In this document: one piece after another, positions 1 through 7,396 of the stretch
Layout of the letters: each line of letters opens with the position of its first letter
Position numbering within the stretch: the first letter of the stretch is position 1
Origin: JAVBOP01 sp031550405
Lineage (GTDB): Bacteria; Bacteroidota; Ignavibacteria; Kapaibacteriales; UBA2268
Assembly (NCBI GenBank): GCA_031550405.1
Contig: JAVBOP010000173.1
Span: 1-18,168 of the forward strand
Direction of reading: 5' to 3'
DNA length: 18,168 nt
Made by a program: the position numbers and the translations under genes
The notes under the pieces: model-generated
The model's database searches: none
Seen by the model: the letters and a program-made list of their open reading frames with translations, nothing else
Told to the model about the DNA's origin: nothing

Positions 1-154
1 TACGTCAGTATCTAAAAATATTTTCTCCCTGACGAAAATTTTGCTGCGTCCGTATGTAATTTTATCTTCATCAGTATATAAATAAGTTTTCTAAATGATG
101 TAAATAAAATAACAAACGGATGAAATCCTGTCGGGGTCAAGCGTCAAAATATTT
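1..154. other. left edge, no assignable gene
   Basis: This stretch lies downstream of the flgN-like gene. On the minus strand one frame stays open from about position 91 to the window edge and reads plausibly (it includes YTDEDKITYGRSKIF), but I find no ATG, GTG or TTG in it. On the plus strand one frame is open from 2 to a stop at 83-85 and could be the tail of a gene entering from the left. A 19-codon minus ORF (MKIKLHTDAAKF...) also exists. None of these is supported enough to call. The flgK or flgM gene often found beside flgN cannot be identified here. Confidence 0.3.
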
Positions 155-592
155 TTATATCTTAACATTGCACATGGAGTTTCCACCGGTAATCATTTCC
201 ATCATCTCCTTTATACTTGTTCTCGCTCGGTTAGTAAGCAGGCGGTTTGTAGTATTCAGTACCTGCAATTGCTCTATGAGCGAGCGGAGGCTCTTTTGCA
301 GTTCCCTTATTGCTGTAGAAATATCAGGATTTTCCACATGTTTTTTTATAAGGGACAGCTTCAGATTTACGGCGTCGCGCCTCCCGATTCTCATCCAGCT
401 CATAAGTAAATCAATCCGCTTTTCTTCAGCAATACGAACGTTCTTTATCAATTCGTTTTGAAATGATGTAATTTCTTCAAGCTCCGCAATATTATAATTT
501 GCAAGTGCAGTCTGCTGTCTTGTAGCCAGCCTCACAAGTTCTTGCAGCAGCTGCTGTTCAAATTGCAGGTATCTGTAAAGTTGTTGCTCCAT
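155..592 (-). CDS. flgN: FlgN-like flagellar export chaperone
   Basis: This gene encodes 145 residues predicted to be almost entirely helical. It is rich in Gln, Leu and Glu and has a long coiled-coil pattern: an N-terminal block with many Q and L (QQLLQELVRLATRQ), a central helix around residues 38-60, and a C-terminal helix with NRLLTNRARTSIKEMM. Length, helical layout and the C-terminal 'N..L...R' helix match the FlgN family, small cytoplasmic chaperones that keep the hook-junction proteins FlgK and FlgL export-competent for the flagellar type III apparatus. The call rests on overall pattern rather than a catalytic motif, so a generic coiled-coil protein is possible. The cheB gene in the same window makes a motile host plausible. 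No strong ribosome binding site precedes the ATG. The usual partners flgK, flgL and flgM are not visible. Confidence 0.6.
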   Translation of the reverse strand: MEQQLYRYLQFEQQLLQELVRLATRQQTALANYNIAELEEITSFQNELIKNVRIAEEKRIDLLMSWMRIGRRDAVNLKLSLIKKHVENPDISTAIRELQKSLRSLIEQLQVLNTTNRLLTNRARTSIKEMMEMITGGNSMCNVKI

Positions 593-898
593 AGCTCGTT
601 GTATGTTTTTAATCTAAATCATTGACTATCACCGCTTCATGTACAAACCGCATACCAGTTAAAAATATTGTCTGAATTGCGCAGGATAAGGGGCAAATAT
701 GCGGCGATGTGGGAGTATTATGAAGAAAAGTAATGACCAATAGAATAATATTAGCCACCGCTCCGCACACAAATCTAACCTGTTAAGATAGTGGAATCGT
801 TTGCATAGCTTGCTGTTTTTTCTTATATTTGCACGAATAACTATTTGCAAGCGCTGTATGCAATATTTCTAACTTAAGCTACATCAAGGCTTTGCCGC
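593..898. other. intergenic region between divergent genes
   Basis: This 306-bp gap separates flgN (minus) from the antiporter gene (plus). It holds a good plus-strand promoter at 800-831. On the minus strand CAAATCTA at 770-777 is a TAnnTTTG-type -7 element, but no TTG-type -33 partner lies at the right distance, so the flgN promoter is undecided. A 63-codon minus ORF (659-850) overlaps the plus promoter and has no recognisable feature beyond one hydrophobic stretch; I do not call it. I see no tRNA or structured RNA here. Confidence 0.5.
800..831 (+). promoter_or_regulatory. Bacteroidota-type promoter of antiporter gene
   Basis: TTTG at 800-803, a 20-nt spacer, then TATATTTG at 824-831 match the -33 TTG / -7 TAnnTTTG consensus of the Bacteroidota primary sigma factor. 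Transcription would start near 837 and give a leader of about 60 nt before the ATG at 899. This is the best consensus match in the window. Confidence 0.6.
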
Positions 899-2443
899 AT
901 GGAATTAACCTCAAGCAATATACTGCTGTTTGGCTCAATACTGCTCATTATCAGCATATTTACCAGTAAAACATCTTACAGGACGGGTGTTCCGACACTT
1001 TTGATATTCTTGGTGATTGGCATGATGGCGGGTTCTGACGGTGTTGGCGGCGTGCATTTCAATAACCTGGAAGACGCTCAATTTATCGGCACTGTTGCGT
1101 TGATATTCATTCTGTATTCCGGAGGTCTTGACACCAAAAAAGAGAATATAGTACCTGTAATTGCACAGGGCTTGGTGCTGTCATTTCTTGGAGTGCTCAT
1201 CACTGCGCTTGTGCTTGGGTATTTCATACACTATGTTACCGACTTCAACTGGATAGAATCCATGCTCTTGTCGTCCATTGTTTCCTCCACTGATGCCGCC
1301 TCTGTATTTGCCATATTCCGCTCACGCAACATGGGCATTAGCAACAAAATAAGCTCCACGTTAGAGCTGGAAAGCGGCAGCAATGACCCTATGGCATACT
1401 TGTTGACAATCACGTTTCTGGATTTAATGTTGAAGCCGGAAATGCAAGGCTGGGATGTAGTACTGCTTTTTCTGAAGGGAGTGGTTTTTGGCGGCTTACT
1501 GGGCATCGCATTTGGCTTTATCACGGTTAAAATAATAAATAAGATTAATTTAAGCATTGACGGCTTGTACCCCGTGCTTGTTATTGCCATGGCGGTGCTT
1601 ACCTTTGCCGCAACTGACTATGTGCAGGGCAATGGCTATCTGGCGGTGTACATAGCGGCATTGATACTGGGCAATAGCAATTTCGTGCATAAGCGCAGTA
1701 TTATACGCACTTACGACGGTATCAACTGGTTCATGCAGGTGGTGATGTTCCTTATGCTGGGCTTGTTTGTCAATCCGCGCGAGCTAATGCCTATTATTGG
1801 TATAGGATTGCTCATATCTTTTTTTATGATATTGGTGGCACGCCCTGTAGCAGTGTTTCTATGCCTGATACCATTCAAAGTTAAGCTTAACGAAAAGCTA
1901 TTAATATCATGGGTGGGGTTGCGGGGCGCCGTGCCGATCATTTTTGCTACCTATCCGTTGGCAGCAGGCATTCCACAGGCACATACCATCTTTAATATAG
2001 TGTTTTTTATTGCAGTAATTTCATTGCTTGTTCAGGGTATGACGATACCGCAAGTAGCTCGTCTTCTGGGCTTGGCAGTAGACAAGCCGCCTGCCAGAAA
2101 GCGTATTGATTTTGATAAATATACAGATTCGCTGGGTGGGGTTACGGAGGTGCTTATTAGCGATACATGCCCAAGCATTGGCAAATCAATAGTAGAGCTT
2201 GGCTTACCTCAGCAATTGCTTATAGTTATGGTGCATAGAGATGATATGAATTTTGCGCCAAATGGTTCAACCATACTCAAAGCGGGCGATAAACTACTGG
2301 TGGTTGCCGACTCGCCGCACATGATATTTGAAATGAAAGAAATACTCGGCATCAAAGAAACCGACCACAAAACCAAACACAAAACCAAAATAGACATAGG
2401 CACTGCAAAGAAGAATATGAAGGGAAAAATCAATATACAATAA
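899..2443 (+). CDS. cvrA: CPA1-family K+(Na+)/H+ antiporter with RCK_C domain
   Basis: The 514-residue protein is an inner-membrane monovalent cation/proton antiporter of the NhaP2/CvrA type. About a dozen hydrophobic segments fill residues 5-390. The ion-site motifs are visible: STDAASVF at 130-137 and the ESGSND segment at 158-163, with N162-D163 being the conserved Asn-Asp of this family. GLRGAVPI follows in a late membrane segment. Residues about 414-484 form a cytosolic RCK_C (TrkA-C) domain (VTEVLIS..., GDKLLVVAD), which in relatives gates transport in response to ligand. A lysine-rich tail of about 30 residues follows, containing a duplicated HKTK unit. Length and architecture agree with CvrA/NhaP2. 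Whether K+ or Na+ is carried cannot be read from the sequence. The start ATG fits the upstream promoter; there is only a weak AAGG upstream. Confidence 0.9.
   Translation: MELTSSNILLFGSILLIISIFTSKTSYRTGVPTLLIFLVIGMMAGSDGVGGVHFNNLEDAQFIGTVALIFILYSGGLDTKKENIVPVIAQGLVLSFLGVLITALVLGYFIHYVTDFNWIESMLLSSIVSSTDAASVFAIFRSRNMGISNKISSTLELESGSNDPMAYLLTITFLDLMLKPEMQGWDVVLLFLKGVVFGGLLGIAFGFITVKIINKINLSIDGLYPVLVIAMAVLTFAATDYVQGNGYLAVYIAALILGNSNFVHKRSIIRTYDGINWFMQVVMFLMLGLFVNPRELMPIIGIGLLISFFMILVARPVAVFLCLIPFKVKLNEKLLISWVGLRGAVPIIFATYPLAAGIPQAHTIFNIVFFIAVISLLVQGMTIPQVARLLGLAVDKPPARKRIDFDKYTDSLGGVTEVLISDTCPSIGKSIVELGLPQQLLIVMVHRDDMNFAPNGSTILKAGDKLLVVADSPHMIFEMKEILGIKETDHKTKHKTKIDIGTAKKNMKGKINIQ
2366..2389 (+). 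repeat. 12-bp perfect tandem duplication
   Basis: CACAAAACCAAA occurs twice head-to-tail (2366-2377 and 2378-2389) inside the antiporter gene, encoding HKTK-HKTK at residues 490-497 of the C-terminal tail. It is in-frame and so does not disturb the protein. It lies beside the region where the following CMD gene has lost its 5' part. Confidence 0.85.
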
Positions 2444-2469
2444 GCTCAAATTTAAGAAAAGGCGATGAT

Positions 2470-2700
2470 GGAGAAATTTCATCTAAGTACAAGGAATTGA
2501 TAGGATTAGCATGTTCAATGGTTTTGCGATGCAACGACTGCATTGCCTACCATATTGACCAGTGCCATAAAATTGGATGCTCAAAGCGGGCGATTGTCGA
2601 AGCAATGAACATCGCATTAGTCATTGGCGGCTCTATCGTCATTCCTCATTTGAGATACGCCTATACCGTGATAAATGAGCTGTTTATCCCATTCCCTTGA
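2470..2700 (+). pseudogene. 5'-truncated carboxymuconolactone decarboxylase/AhpD-like gene
   Basis: The frame encodes the C-terminal two thirds of a small CMD-family protein. KELIGLACSMVLRC, the redox pair CNDC (with the following AYH), and GGSIVIPHLR near the end are all typical of this family, whose intact members are about 110 residues and act as alkylhydroperoxidase-like disulfide enzymes. The frame is open from 2332, but between 2332 and 2497 it holds no ATG, GTG or TTG. The upstream part overlaps the antiporter's 3' end out of frame and does not resemble the CMD N-terminus. The only possible start is TTG at 2497, which lies inside the conserved helix just before CxxC and has no properly spaced ribosome binding site. 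I therefore read it as a fragment that lost about 35-40 codons. Expression of a 67-residue stub from the TTG cannot be excluded. Confidence 0.65.
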
Positions 2701-2887
2701 ATAAATTATTCATATAATAGCTGCTGCTTTGAACAATAGATCTAAAATTCATAGTTTCCATCTGAAAAAGATTAAAAATAAATTAATGGATAATTCTATC
2801 TCAGAAAGTAAAAAACAATTATTTGATACTGCCTATATCCTCAGAATCTGTTGAAAGGATTTTCTGTATTTCTGACTATCTATCCAT

Positions 2888-4018
2888 TTATACCGGACTT
2901 AGGTTGAACAGGGAGGAGACGACATTGGCTAAGTCGCGCAATGGATGGATTTCGTGCGCTATCTTGGCATCAATAACAGCTTTCGGCATACCGGCAACCA
3001 CACACGAATCGGGCGACTGGGCGATGATATATCCGCCTGCGCTTTCAAGATTTTTCAATCCGACACAGCCATCATTGCCCATACCGGTCATAATAATGCC
3101 AACTGCATTGCCTCTATAAACATCTACAACCGAGTTAATCATGACATTGACAGACGGCTTGAACAATTCGCCTGCAGGCTCATCTGTGAGCTGTATCGTT
3201 TTTCGACGAGAGATAACCATCTGCTTGCTGCCCTTGGCTATATAAGCGACGCCGGGCTTGAGTATATCGCCGTCGGCAGCTTCTTTGACAGAGATTTTCG
3301 AAGCCTGATCGAGCCTTTTTGCAAGTGTTTCAGTAAACAGGGGTGGCATGTGCTGCACTATCAGTATGCTTACAGGCAGGTTGGCAGGCAGATGCGGTAT
3401 AAGCTCCTGCAGCGCCACTGGACCACCTGTTGAGATGCCGATAGTTATAACCTTAATATCTTCAGGCTCGGGGCGGCGCCTGTTTGTTTGGTATTTAGGA
3501 GGCACGGGCTTTATTTTTTCGCCGAGGACCTGAGTAAGATTTTTGGCTAAGCTTTCACCTTTGGCAGTCGGTATCTGTGCGTTGCCCGAAGGCTTGAATG
3601 TCTTTTTAAAACCAGATCTAAAGGAAGTATTTCTGCCAAAGCTAACCAGTTTTGATACAATTTCATCTTTCACAGAGCTCACATCAAAATACGACGACGA
3701 TTTAGGAATGAAGTCCACAGCCCCGTGCGACAATGCTTCTATCGTTTCGGCAGCTCCATCCTGCGTCAAAGTACTGAACATTATAACGGCTGTTGGACGC
3801 GTTGCCATGATTTGCTTTAGTGCCGCAATACCGTTCATTACAGGCATTTCTATGTCAAGCAATATCACATCCGGTTCCAGTTGCAGGTTCTTTTCAACGG
3901 CTTCCTGTCCATTCGAAGCAGTATCAATGATTTCAAGTTCAGGAACGTTTAAAAGTTTTTTCAATGAATTTCTCATGAAAAGCGAGTCGTCAACAAGCAG
4001 TACTCTTACGGGAGGCAT
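2888..4018 (-). CDS. cheB: chemotaxis response regulator protein-glutamate methylesterase CheB
   Basis: CheB removes methyl groups from chemoreceptor glutamates (and deamidates glutamines) to reset chemotactic adaptation in the cytoplasm. Numbered from the ATG at 4018 (376 residues), residues 3-125 are a receiver domain with the acidic pair D10-D11, phospho-acceptor D55 in LLDIEMP, S82/T83 and K106. A linker of about 60 residues follows. Residues about 188-376 are the methylesterase domain, with the catalytic triad S196 (GISTGGP), H223 (VQHMPP) and D316 (MTGMGNDG). The usual GxxHM segment reads GSKQM here. An ATG 21 nt upstream (4039) is possible, but GGAG sits 5 nt before the ATG at 4018, so I prefer the latter. 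No cheR, cheA or receptor gene is visible, so cheB stands alone here. A promoter with a palindrome at -41 precedes it. Confidence 0.95.
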   Translation of the reverse strand: MPPVRVLLVDDSLFMRNSLKKLLNVPELEIIDTASNGQEAVEKNLQLEPDVILLDIEMPVMNGIAALKQIMATRPTAVIMFSTLTQDGAAETIEALSHGAVDFIPKSSSYFDVSSVKDEIVSKLVSFGRNTSFRSGFKKTFKPSGNAQIPTAKGESLAKNLTQVLGEKIKPVPPKYQTNRRRPEPEDIKVITIGISTGGPVALQELIPHLPANLPVSILIVQHMPPLFTETLAKRLDQASKISVKEAADGDILKPGVAYIAKGSKQMVISRRKTIQLTDEPAGELFKPSVNVMINSVVDVYRGNAVGIIMTGMGNDGCVGLKNLESAGGYIIAQSPDSCVVAGMPKAVIDAKIAHEIHPLRDLANVVSSLFNLSPV

Positions 4019-4075
4019 ATTTTCTCCAAACAATGACATATATAATTAATTTCTATAAAATTGAAATACCGAATA

Positions 4076-4106
4076 CAAATATAGCATTTTTTATTTGATA
4101 CTCAAA
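4076..4106 (-). promoter_or_regulatory. Bacteroidota-type promoter of cheB
   Basis: On the minus strand TTTG (4106-4103), 19 nt, then TATATTTG (4083-4076) match the -33/-7 consensus. Transcription would start near 4070, about 50 nt before the preferred cheB start at 4018. This gives cheB its own promoter, separate from the reductase gene upstream. Confidence 0.55.
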
Positions 4107-4117
4107 AATAGCTATTT
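4106..4117. promoter_or_regulatory. 12-bp palindrome upstream of cheB promoter
   Basis: AAATAGCTATTT is a perfect 12-bp palindrome abutting the -33 element of the cheB promoter. Its centre falls about 41 bp upstream of the inferred start site, the usual location of an activator overlapping the promoter. A few palindromes of this length are expected by chance in an AT-rich window, so the operator reading is tentative. Confidence 0.25.
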
Positions 4118-4171
4118 CTCCAATTCTCTTGCGGTATTGCTTCGATGAACAGCATGTTTATACTGAGTAGC

Positions 4172-5176
4172 CTACTGCTGCAATGCCTGTAAATTTACGA
4201 TAACTCGACCGCCTTGCCTGCCTTGCAGCATCAAACTAAGTTCGTCGCTGACAGCATCTAAAGCTATTTCCTTAACAAGGTATTCCATATCCTCCAAGCG
4301 GTACTCATTGGAGAGCTTGCGCCATATCTCTGCCCGCTTTGCCATTGGCGTTTCGGCTGCTGCAATGCCAATTAATCGCACCGACCGCAGAATAAACGGA
4401 AATACGGTAATGTCAAGCTTGGGCGAAGCAACATTGCCGCAATTGGTAACGATGCCGCCATATTTTATCGACTTTAGAACCGTTGCCAGTGTATTGCCGC
4501 CAACAGTGTCAAAAGCTCCCATCCATTTGGTCGATAGCATTGCCCGGTCGGACTGGTCATTCACGTCTTCGCGCCCAATAACATCTTTTGCTCCAATGCG
4601 CAGCAACAGTTCATGCCATTCTGTCTTTCCTGTCGAAGCCGCAACATGATAGCCTGATTTTGCCAACAGCTTGACAGCAACAATACCCACACCTCCGGTC
4701 GCGCCCGTAACAAGCACCGGCCCATCTTCCGGCTGTATATGATGCGCTATTTCTGAAACGCCGATTGCCGCTGTGAAGCCGGCTGTGCCAATGACCATCG
4801 CCTCGCGCATTGAGAGATTTTCAGGCAATGGCAGCACCCATTCTGCAGGCACATTCACATACTCTGCAAAGCCGCCCGGAGTATTCATGCCCAGGTCATA
4901 TCCAGTACATATAACCTTGTCGCCTGCTTTGAAATTATCGGAATTTGAAGTCTCGACTACGCCTGCAACATCAATGCCGGGAGTGTGCGGATACTTGCGT
5001 GTTATGCCCTTGTTGCCGCTTGCAGAAAGCGCATCTTTGTAGTTCAGCGATGAATAATGAACCCGTATCAGTACTCCATTTTGAGGCAAATCAGATATAT
5101 TTCTTTCTTGGATACTGTGAATGAAGCCGGCTTTTTCGCTTTCCTCAACCACCAATGCTTTAAATTTATCAGTCAT
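4172..5176 (-). CDS. acuI: YhdH/AcuI-family NADPH-dependent quinone oxidoreductase-like reductase
   Basis: The 334-residue protein belongs to the zinc-free medium-chain dehydrogenase/reductase group, YhdH/YhfP (AcuI) branch. Visible landmarks in order are SSLNYKDAL (43-50), YPHTPGIDVAG (62-72), the GGFAEYV segment (101-107), the dinucleotide-binding VTGATGGVG (156-164), STGK (181-184) at the NADPH phosphate position, and GGRVIVNL at the C-terminus. Characterised relatives reduce acryloyl-CoA to propionyl-CoA (AcuI) or act on other enones and quinones. The exact substrate cannot be deduced. Length is normal for the family. No Shine-Dalgarno precedes the ATG. The gene is divergent from the transglycosylase gene and upstream of cheB, but cheB has its own promoter, so a functional link is not implied. 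Confidence 0.85.
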   Translation of the reverse strand: MTDKFKALVVEESEKAGFIHSIQERNISDLPQNGVLIRVHYSSLNYKDALSASGNKGITRKYPHTPGIDVAGVVETSNSDNFKAGDKVICTGYDLGMNTPGGFAEYVNVPAEWVLPLPENLSMREAMVIGTAGFTAAIGVSEIAHHIQPEDGPVLVTGATGGVGIVAVKLLAKSGYHVAASTGKTEWHELLLRIGAKDVIGREDVNDQSDRAMLSTKWMGAFDTVGGNTLATVLKSIKYGGIVTNCGNVASPKLDITVFPFILRSVRLIGIAAAETPMAKRAEIWRKLSNEYRLEDMEYLVKEIALDAVSDELSLMLQGRQGGRVIVNLQALQQ

Positions 5177-5201
5177 AATTACAATATTTTGATATTTTGG
5201 T

Positions 5202-5223
5202 CAATATTTGTTTAGCAAATATA
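5202..5223 (-). promoter_or_regulatory. -7 element and repeat before the AcuI-like gene
   Basis: TATATTTG on the minus strand (5223-5216) matches the -7 consensus and would give a leader of about 35 nt, but no good -33 TTG is found. CAATATTT occurs at 5202-5209 and again at 5182-5189, a direct repeat with a 20-bp period lying around the inferred start site, which would suit a repressor; this second point is speculative. Confidence 0.35.
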
Positions 5224-5259
5224 CAAAAAAAGCCGAAGATATGCTTGAAGCTAAATCAA

Positions 5260-5289
5260 TTGTATTTTGTCGATTGGGAAATATTTTTG
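5260..5289 (+). promoter_or_regulatory. promoter of transglycosylase/WG-repeat operon
   Basis: TTG at 5260-5262, a 19-nt spacer and TATTTTTG at 5282-5289 fit the TTG / TAnnTTTG pattern. Transcription would begin near 5295, about 48 nt before the transglycosylase ATG at 5343. Confidence 0.45.
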
Positions 5290-5342
5290 TTGTAATTTCG
5301 TTTAAATTAATTACGCTTTTTCGAACTATACGTGCGGCATAA

Positions 5343-6251
5343 ATGAATTTTTTCAAATCTAAATTTTCAATTTTTTTACTTGCTTTTGGACTTTTGACGG
5401 CGACAGGCTTGTTTTATCCCGCTTCATATATTGCCTCGACCTCGTCGCCTGCCTGCCAGTCGGAAAGTACGTTTGGGATATTTAAGCCTGCTGTGGACAG
5501 CCTGCTGAAAAAGGGAGTTGACAGCGCTTTTATAATGCAGATATTGCAGGATGAGAATACGGTATTTAATGAAAAATATGTTAAAATTAATGTTACTGGA
5601 TACTTGACTTCAACGGATTATTCGCATTTCTACAATGACAAGTCAATTAAAAAAAATGTTGATTTTATAAATGAAAATATTGCTTTGCTGCAAGCCGCAG
5701 AAAAGCAGTACGATATCCCCAAAGAGGCGATTGCCGCGATATTGTGGGTGGAAACCAAACATGGCAGTTATCTTGGGAATAATCAATTGCCAAGCGTTTT
5801 TCTATCGACTTCTCTCGTCAACTTGCAGAAATATATAGACTTGAACATATCTTCGATAGACAGCACTAAATATTCAAAAAAAGAATATGAAGCGCTAATT
5901 AAAAAGGTATACCAGCGCAGCGAGCGCAAATCAAAATGGGCGATACAGGAGTTGGTGGCAATGTCTAAAGCCAGAAAGAAGTATTCTATTGATTTTACAA
6001 AGGTTTATGGCTCATGGGCAGGCGCATTTGGTATGTCGCAGTTTTTGCCGTCATCATTTTTGCAGTGGGCGGTTGATGGAAATAATGACGGAAAAATCGA
6101 TTTATTTTCACTGGAAGACGCTGTTTTTAGCGTTGCAAATTATTTAAAATCACATGGCTGGAATAAGGATAATTCAAAAGCCGTCTATGCCTATAACAAC
6201 AGCAAGGCATACGTTAATGCTGTTTTGACTTTATATCAAAAAATAAGTTGA
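5343..6251 (+). CDS. MltB-family lytic murein transglycosylase
   Basis: The 302-residue exported protein cleaves peptidoglycan glycan strands, releasing 1,6-anhydro-muropeptides. Residues 1-31 are a signal peptide (basic start, then FSIFLLAFGLLTATG). No lipobox is obvious, so a soluble periplasmic form is more likely than a lipoprotein. The SLT_2/MltB domain spans about 95-300. E137 in ILWVETKHG is the expected catalytic glutamate (the canonical form is ESxxG). GAFGMSQFLPSSF is the signature glycine-rich substrate loop, and DGKIDLFSLEDAVFSVANYL with SHGW matches the C-terminal part of MltB proteins. It lacks extra peptidoglycan-binding domains. The stop is followed 5 nt later by the WG-repeat gene, so the two are probably cotranscribed. 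Confidence 0.9.
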   Translation: MNFFKSKFSIFLLAFGLLTATGLFYPASYIASTSSPACQSESTFGIFKPAVDSLLKKGVDSAFIMQILQDENTVFNEKYVKINVTGYLTSTDYSHFYNDKSIKKNVDFINENIALLQAAEKQYDIPKEAIAAILWVETKHGSYLGNNQLPSVFLSTSLVNLQKYIDLNISSIDSTKYSKKEYEALIKKVYQRSERKSKWAIQELVAMSKARKKYSIDFTKVYGSWAGAFGMSQFLPSSFLQWAVDGNNDGKIDLFSLEDAVFSVANYLKSHGWNKDNSKAVYAYNNSKAYVNAVLTLYQKIS

Positions 6252-6256
6252 GATTT

Positions 6257-7369
6257 ATGAAAAAAAAATCATTATTCTTCTTAATACTATGTTTTTATAC
6301 TTACTTATCCAATGCGCAGCTTTCTCCAATTTTTGATGGCACAGATGTTGGCTATATAGATTCCACCGGTAAAATTATTATTCCTCCGAAATATACTTCC
6401 GATGTTGAGTTCAGGCTGTTTAGCTTTAATGGAGAAAATCTGGTTGATTTTCAGCTTCCATTTTGGGCTCAATTCAGCAACAATGCCGTTACGTTGAAGA
6501 TACCGCAGAAATTTTTGTTTGTAACGAACGGATACCTGTATGCAATGGTCAATGCTGACGGAAAATATATTTTTGCGCCTGATTCAAATTTCATAAGCAT
6601 GCTTTCAGAAGGAATTGCGGTTTATAAAAAATTCTATAAAACGTCTAAAAAATCTTATGACTTTGATTATGGATATGTTGATACGACAGGGAAAATTCTG
6701 GTTTTGCCAATGTATAAATATGCAAGCAAATTTTCCGATGGCGCAGCGTTGGTTTTAGAAGATAATAAATATTTTTTCATTGATAGGTCAGGCAGCAAAA
6801 TTTGCGATACCTCTTTTACTGACGTTGATTTGTTTACCGAAGGTTTGGCTCCTGCCCTGCGAGACGATAAGTATGGATTTATTAATAAACAGGGAAAGTT
6901 TGCGATTGATGCGCAGTTTGCTTATGCTTACAATTTTGCGGATGGTCGGGCAAAAGTTTTTGACGGTGAATATTACGGCTTTATAGATAAACAGGGTAAG
7001 TATGTTACAATACCAGAATTTACATCGGCTGAAAACTTTTCCGAAGGGCTTGCACTTGTGCAGAAAAATATGAAATACGGCTTCATAGATTCAACTGGCA
7101 AAGTGGCGATTCCGATAGATTATCAGCTTGCATTCTCTTTTTCCGAAGGGCTTGCAGCTGTTTATGCAGGTGGCAAATTTGGCTTTATCGATAAAAAACA
7201 AAACCTTGTAATTAGCAATAAATACGACTATGTAAGCAATTTTAAATATGGATTGGCAAAGGTCTGGAAAAACGGCGAAATTTATTATATCAATAAATCG
7301 GGCAAGCAAGTGTATAAAATTTTTACGCAAAGCCAATACAGGAAAATACAGTCAAATTTGAAAAAATAG
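6257..7369 (+). CDS. secreted WG-repeat (WG_beta_rep) protein
   Basis: From the ATG at 6257 the protein has 370 residues. It has a clean signal peptide (MKKKSLFFLILCFYTYLSNA, cut before Q) and then about eight WG-type beta repeats built on the pattern 'G[FY][IV]D..GK..I...Y', for example GYIDSTGKIIIPPKY, YGYVDTTGKILVLP, KYGFINKQGKFAIDAQF and KYGFIDSTGKVAIPIDY. Most units are about 45 residues apart; the second is farther from the first. Such repeats are common in Bacteroidota cell-envelope proteins and are thought to be binding or scaffold modules; no enzymatic residues are seen. A TTG 9 nt upstream would overlap the previous stop, but the ATG restores a normal signal peptide, so I choose it. 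Tight linkage to a transglycosylase suggests a cell-wall context. Its molecular role is unknown. Confidence 0.9.
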   Translation: MKKKSLFFLILCFYTYLSNAQLSPIFDGTDVGYIDSTGKIIIPPKYTSDVEFRLFSFNGENLVDFQLPFWAQFSNNAVTLKIPQKFLFVTNGYLYAMVNADGKYIFAPDSNFISMLSEGIAVYKKFYKTSKKSYDFDYGYVDTTGKILVLPMYKYASKFSDGAALVLEDNKYFFIDRSGSKICDTSFTDVDLFTEGLAPALRDDKYGFINKQGKFAIDAQFAYAYNFADGRAKVFDGEYYGFIDKQGKYVTIPEFTSAENFSEGLALVQKNMKYGFIDSTGKVAIPIDYQLAFSFSEGLAAVYAGGKFGFIDKKQNLVISNKYDYVSNFKYGLAKVWKNGEIYYINKSGKQVYKIFTQSQYRKIQSNLKK

Positions 7370-7396
7370 CAGCTTGATTTTAGCTAATATTATATG

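Noticed and set aside
659..850. 63-codon minus-strand ORF with one hydrophobic segment between flgN and the antiporter gene
   Set aside because: It overlaps the antiporter promoter, has no ribosome binding site, and its composition is mixed and unlike the neighbours.
2332..2496. Programmed frameshift fusing the antiporter to the CMD domain
   Set aside because: The frames overlap and could in principle be joined, but no slippery heptamer or downstream structure is evident, and a membrane antiporter fused to a partial CMD domain makes no structural sense.
2945..4049. Long plus-strand ORFs of 162 and 168 codons (2945-3433 and 3543-4049) antisense to cheB
   Set aside because: They lie entirely or almost entirely opposite a well-conserved gene, show no family features, and read as shadow frames of cheB codon usage.
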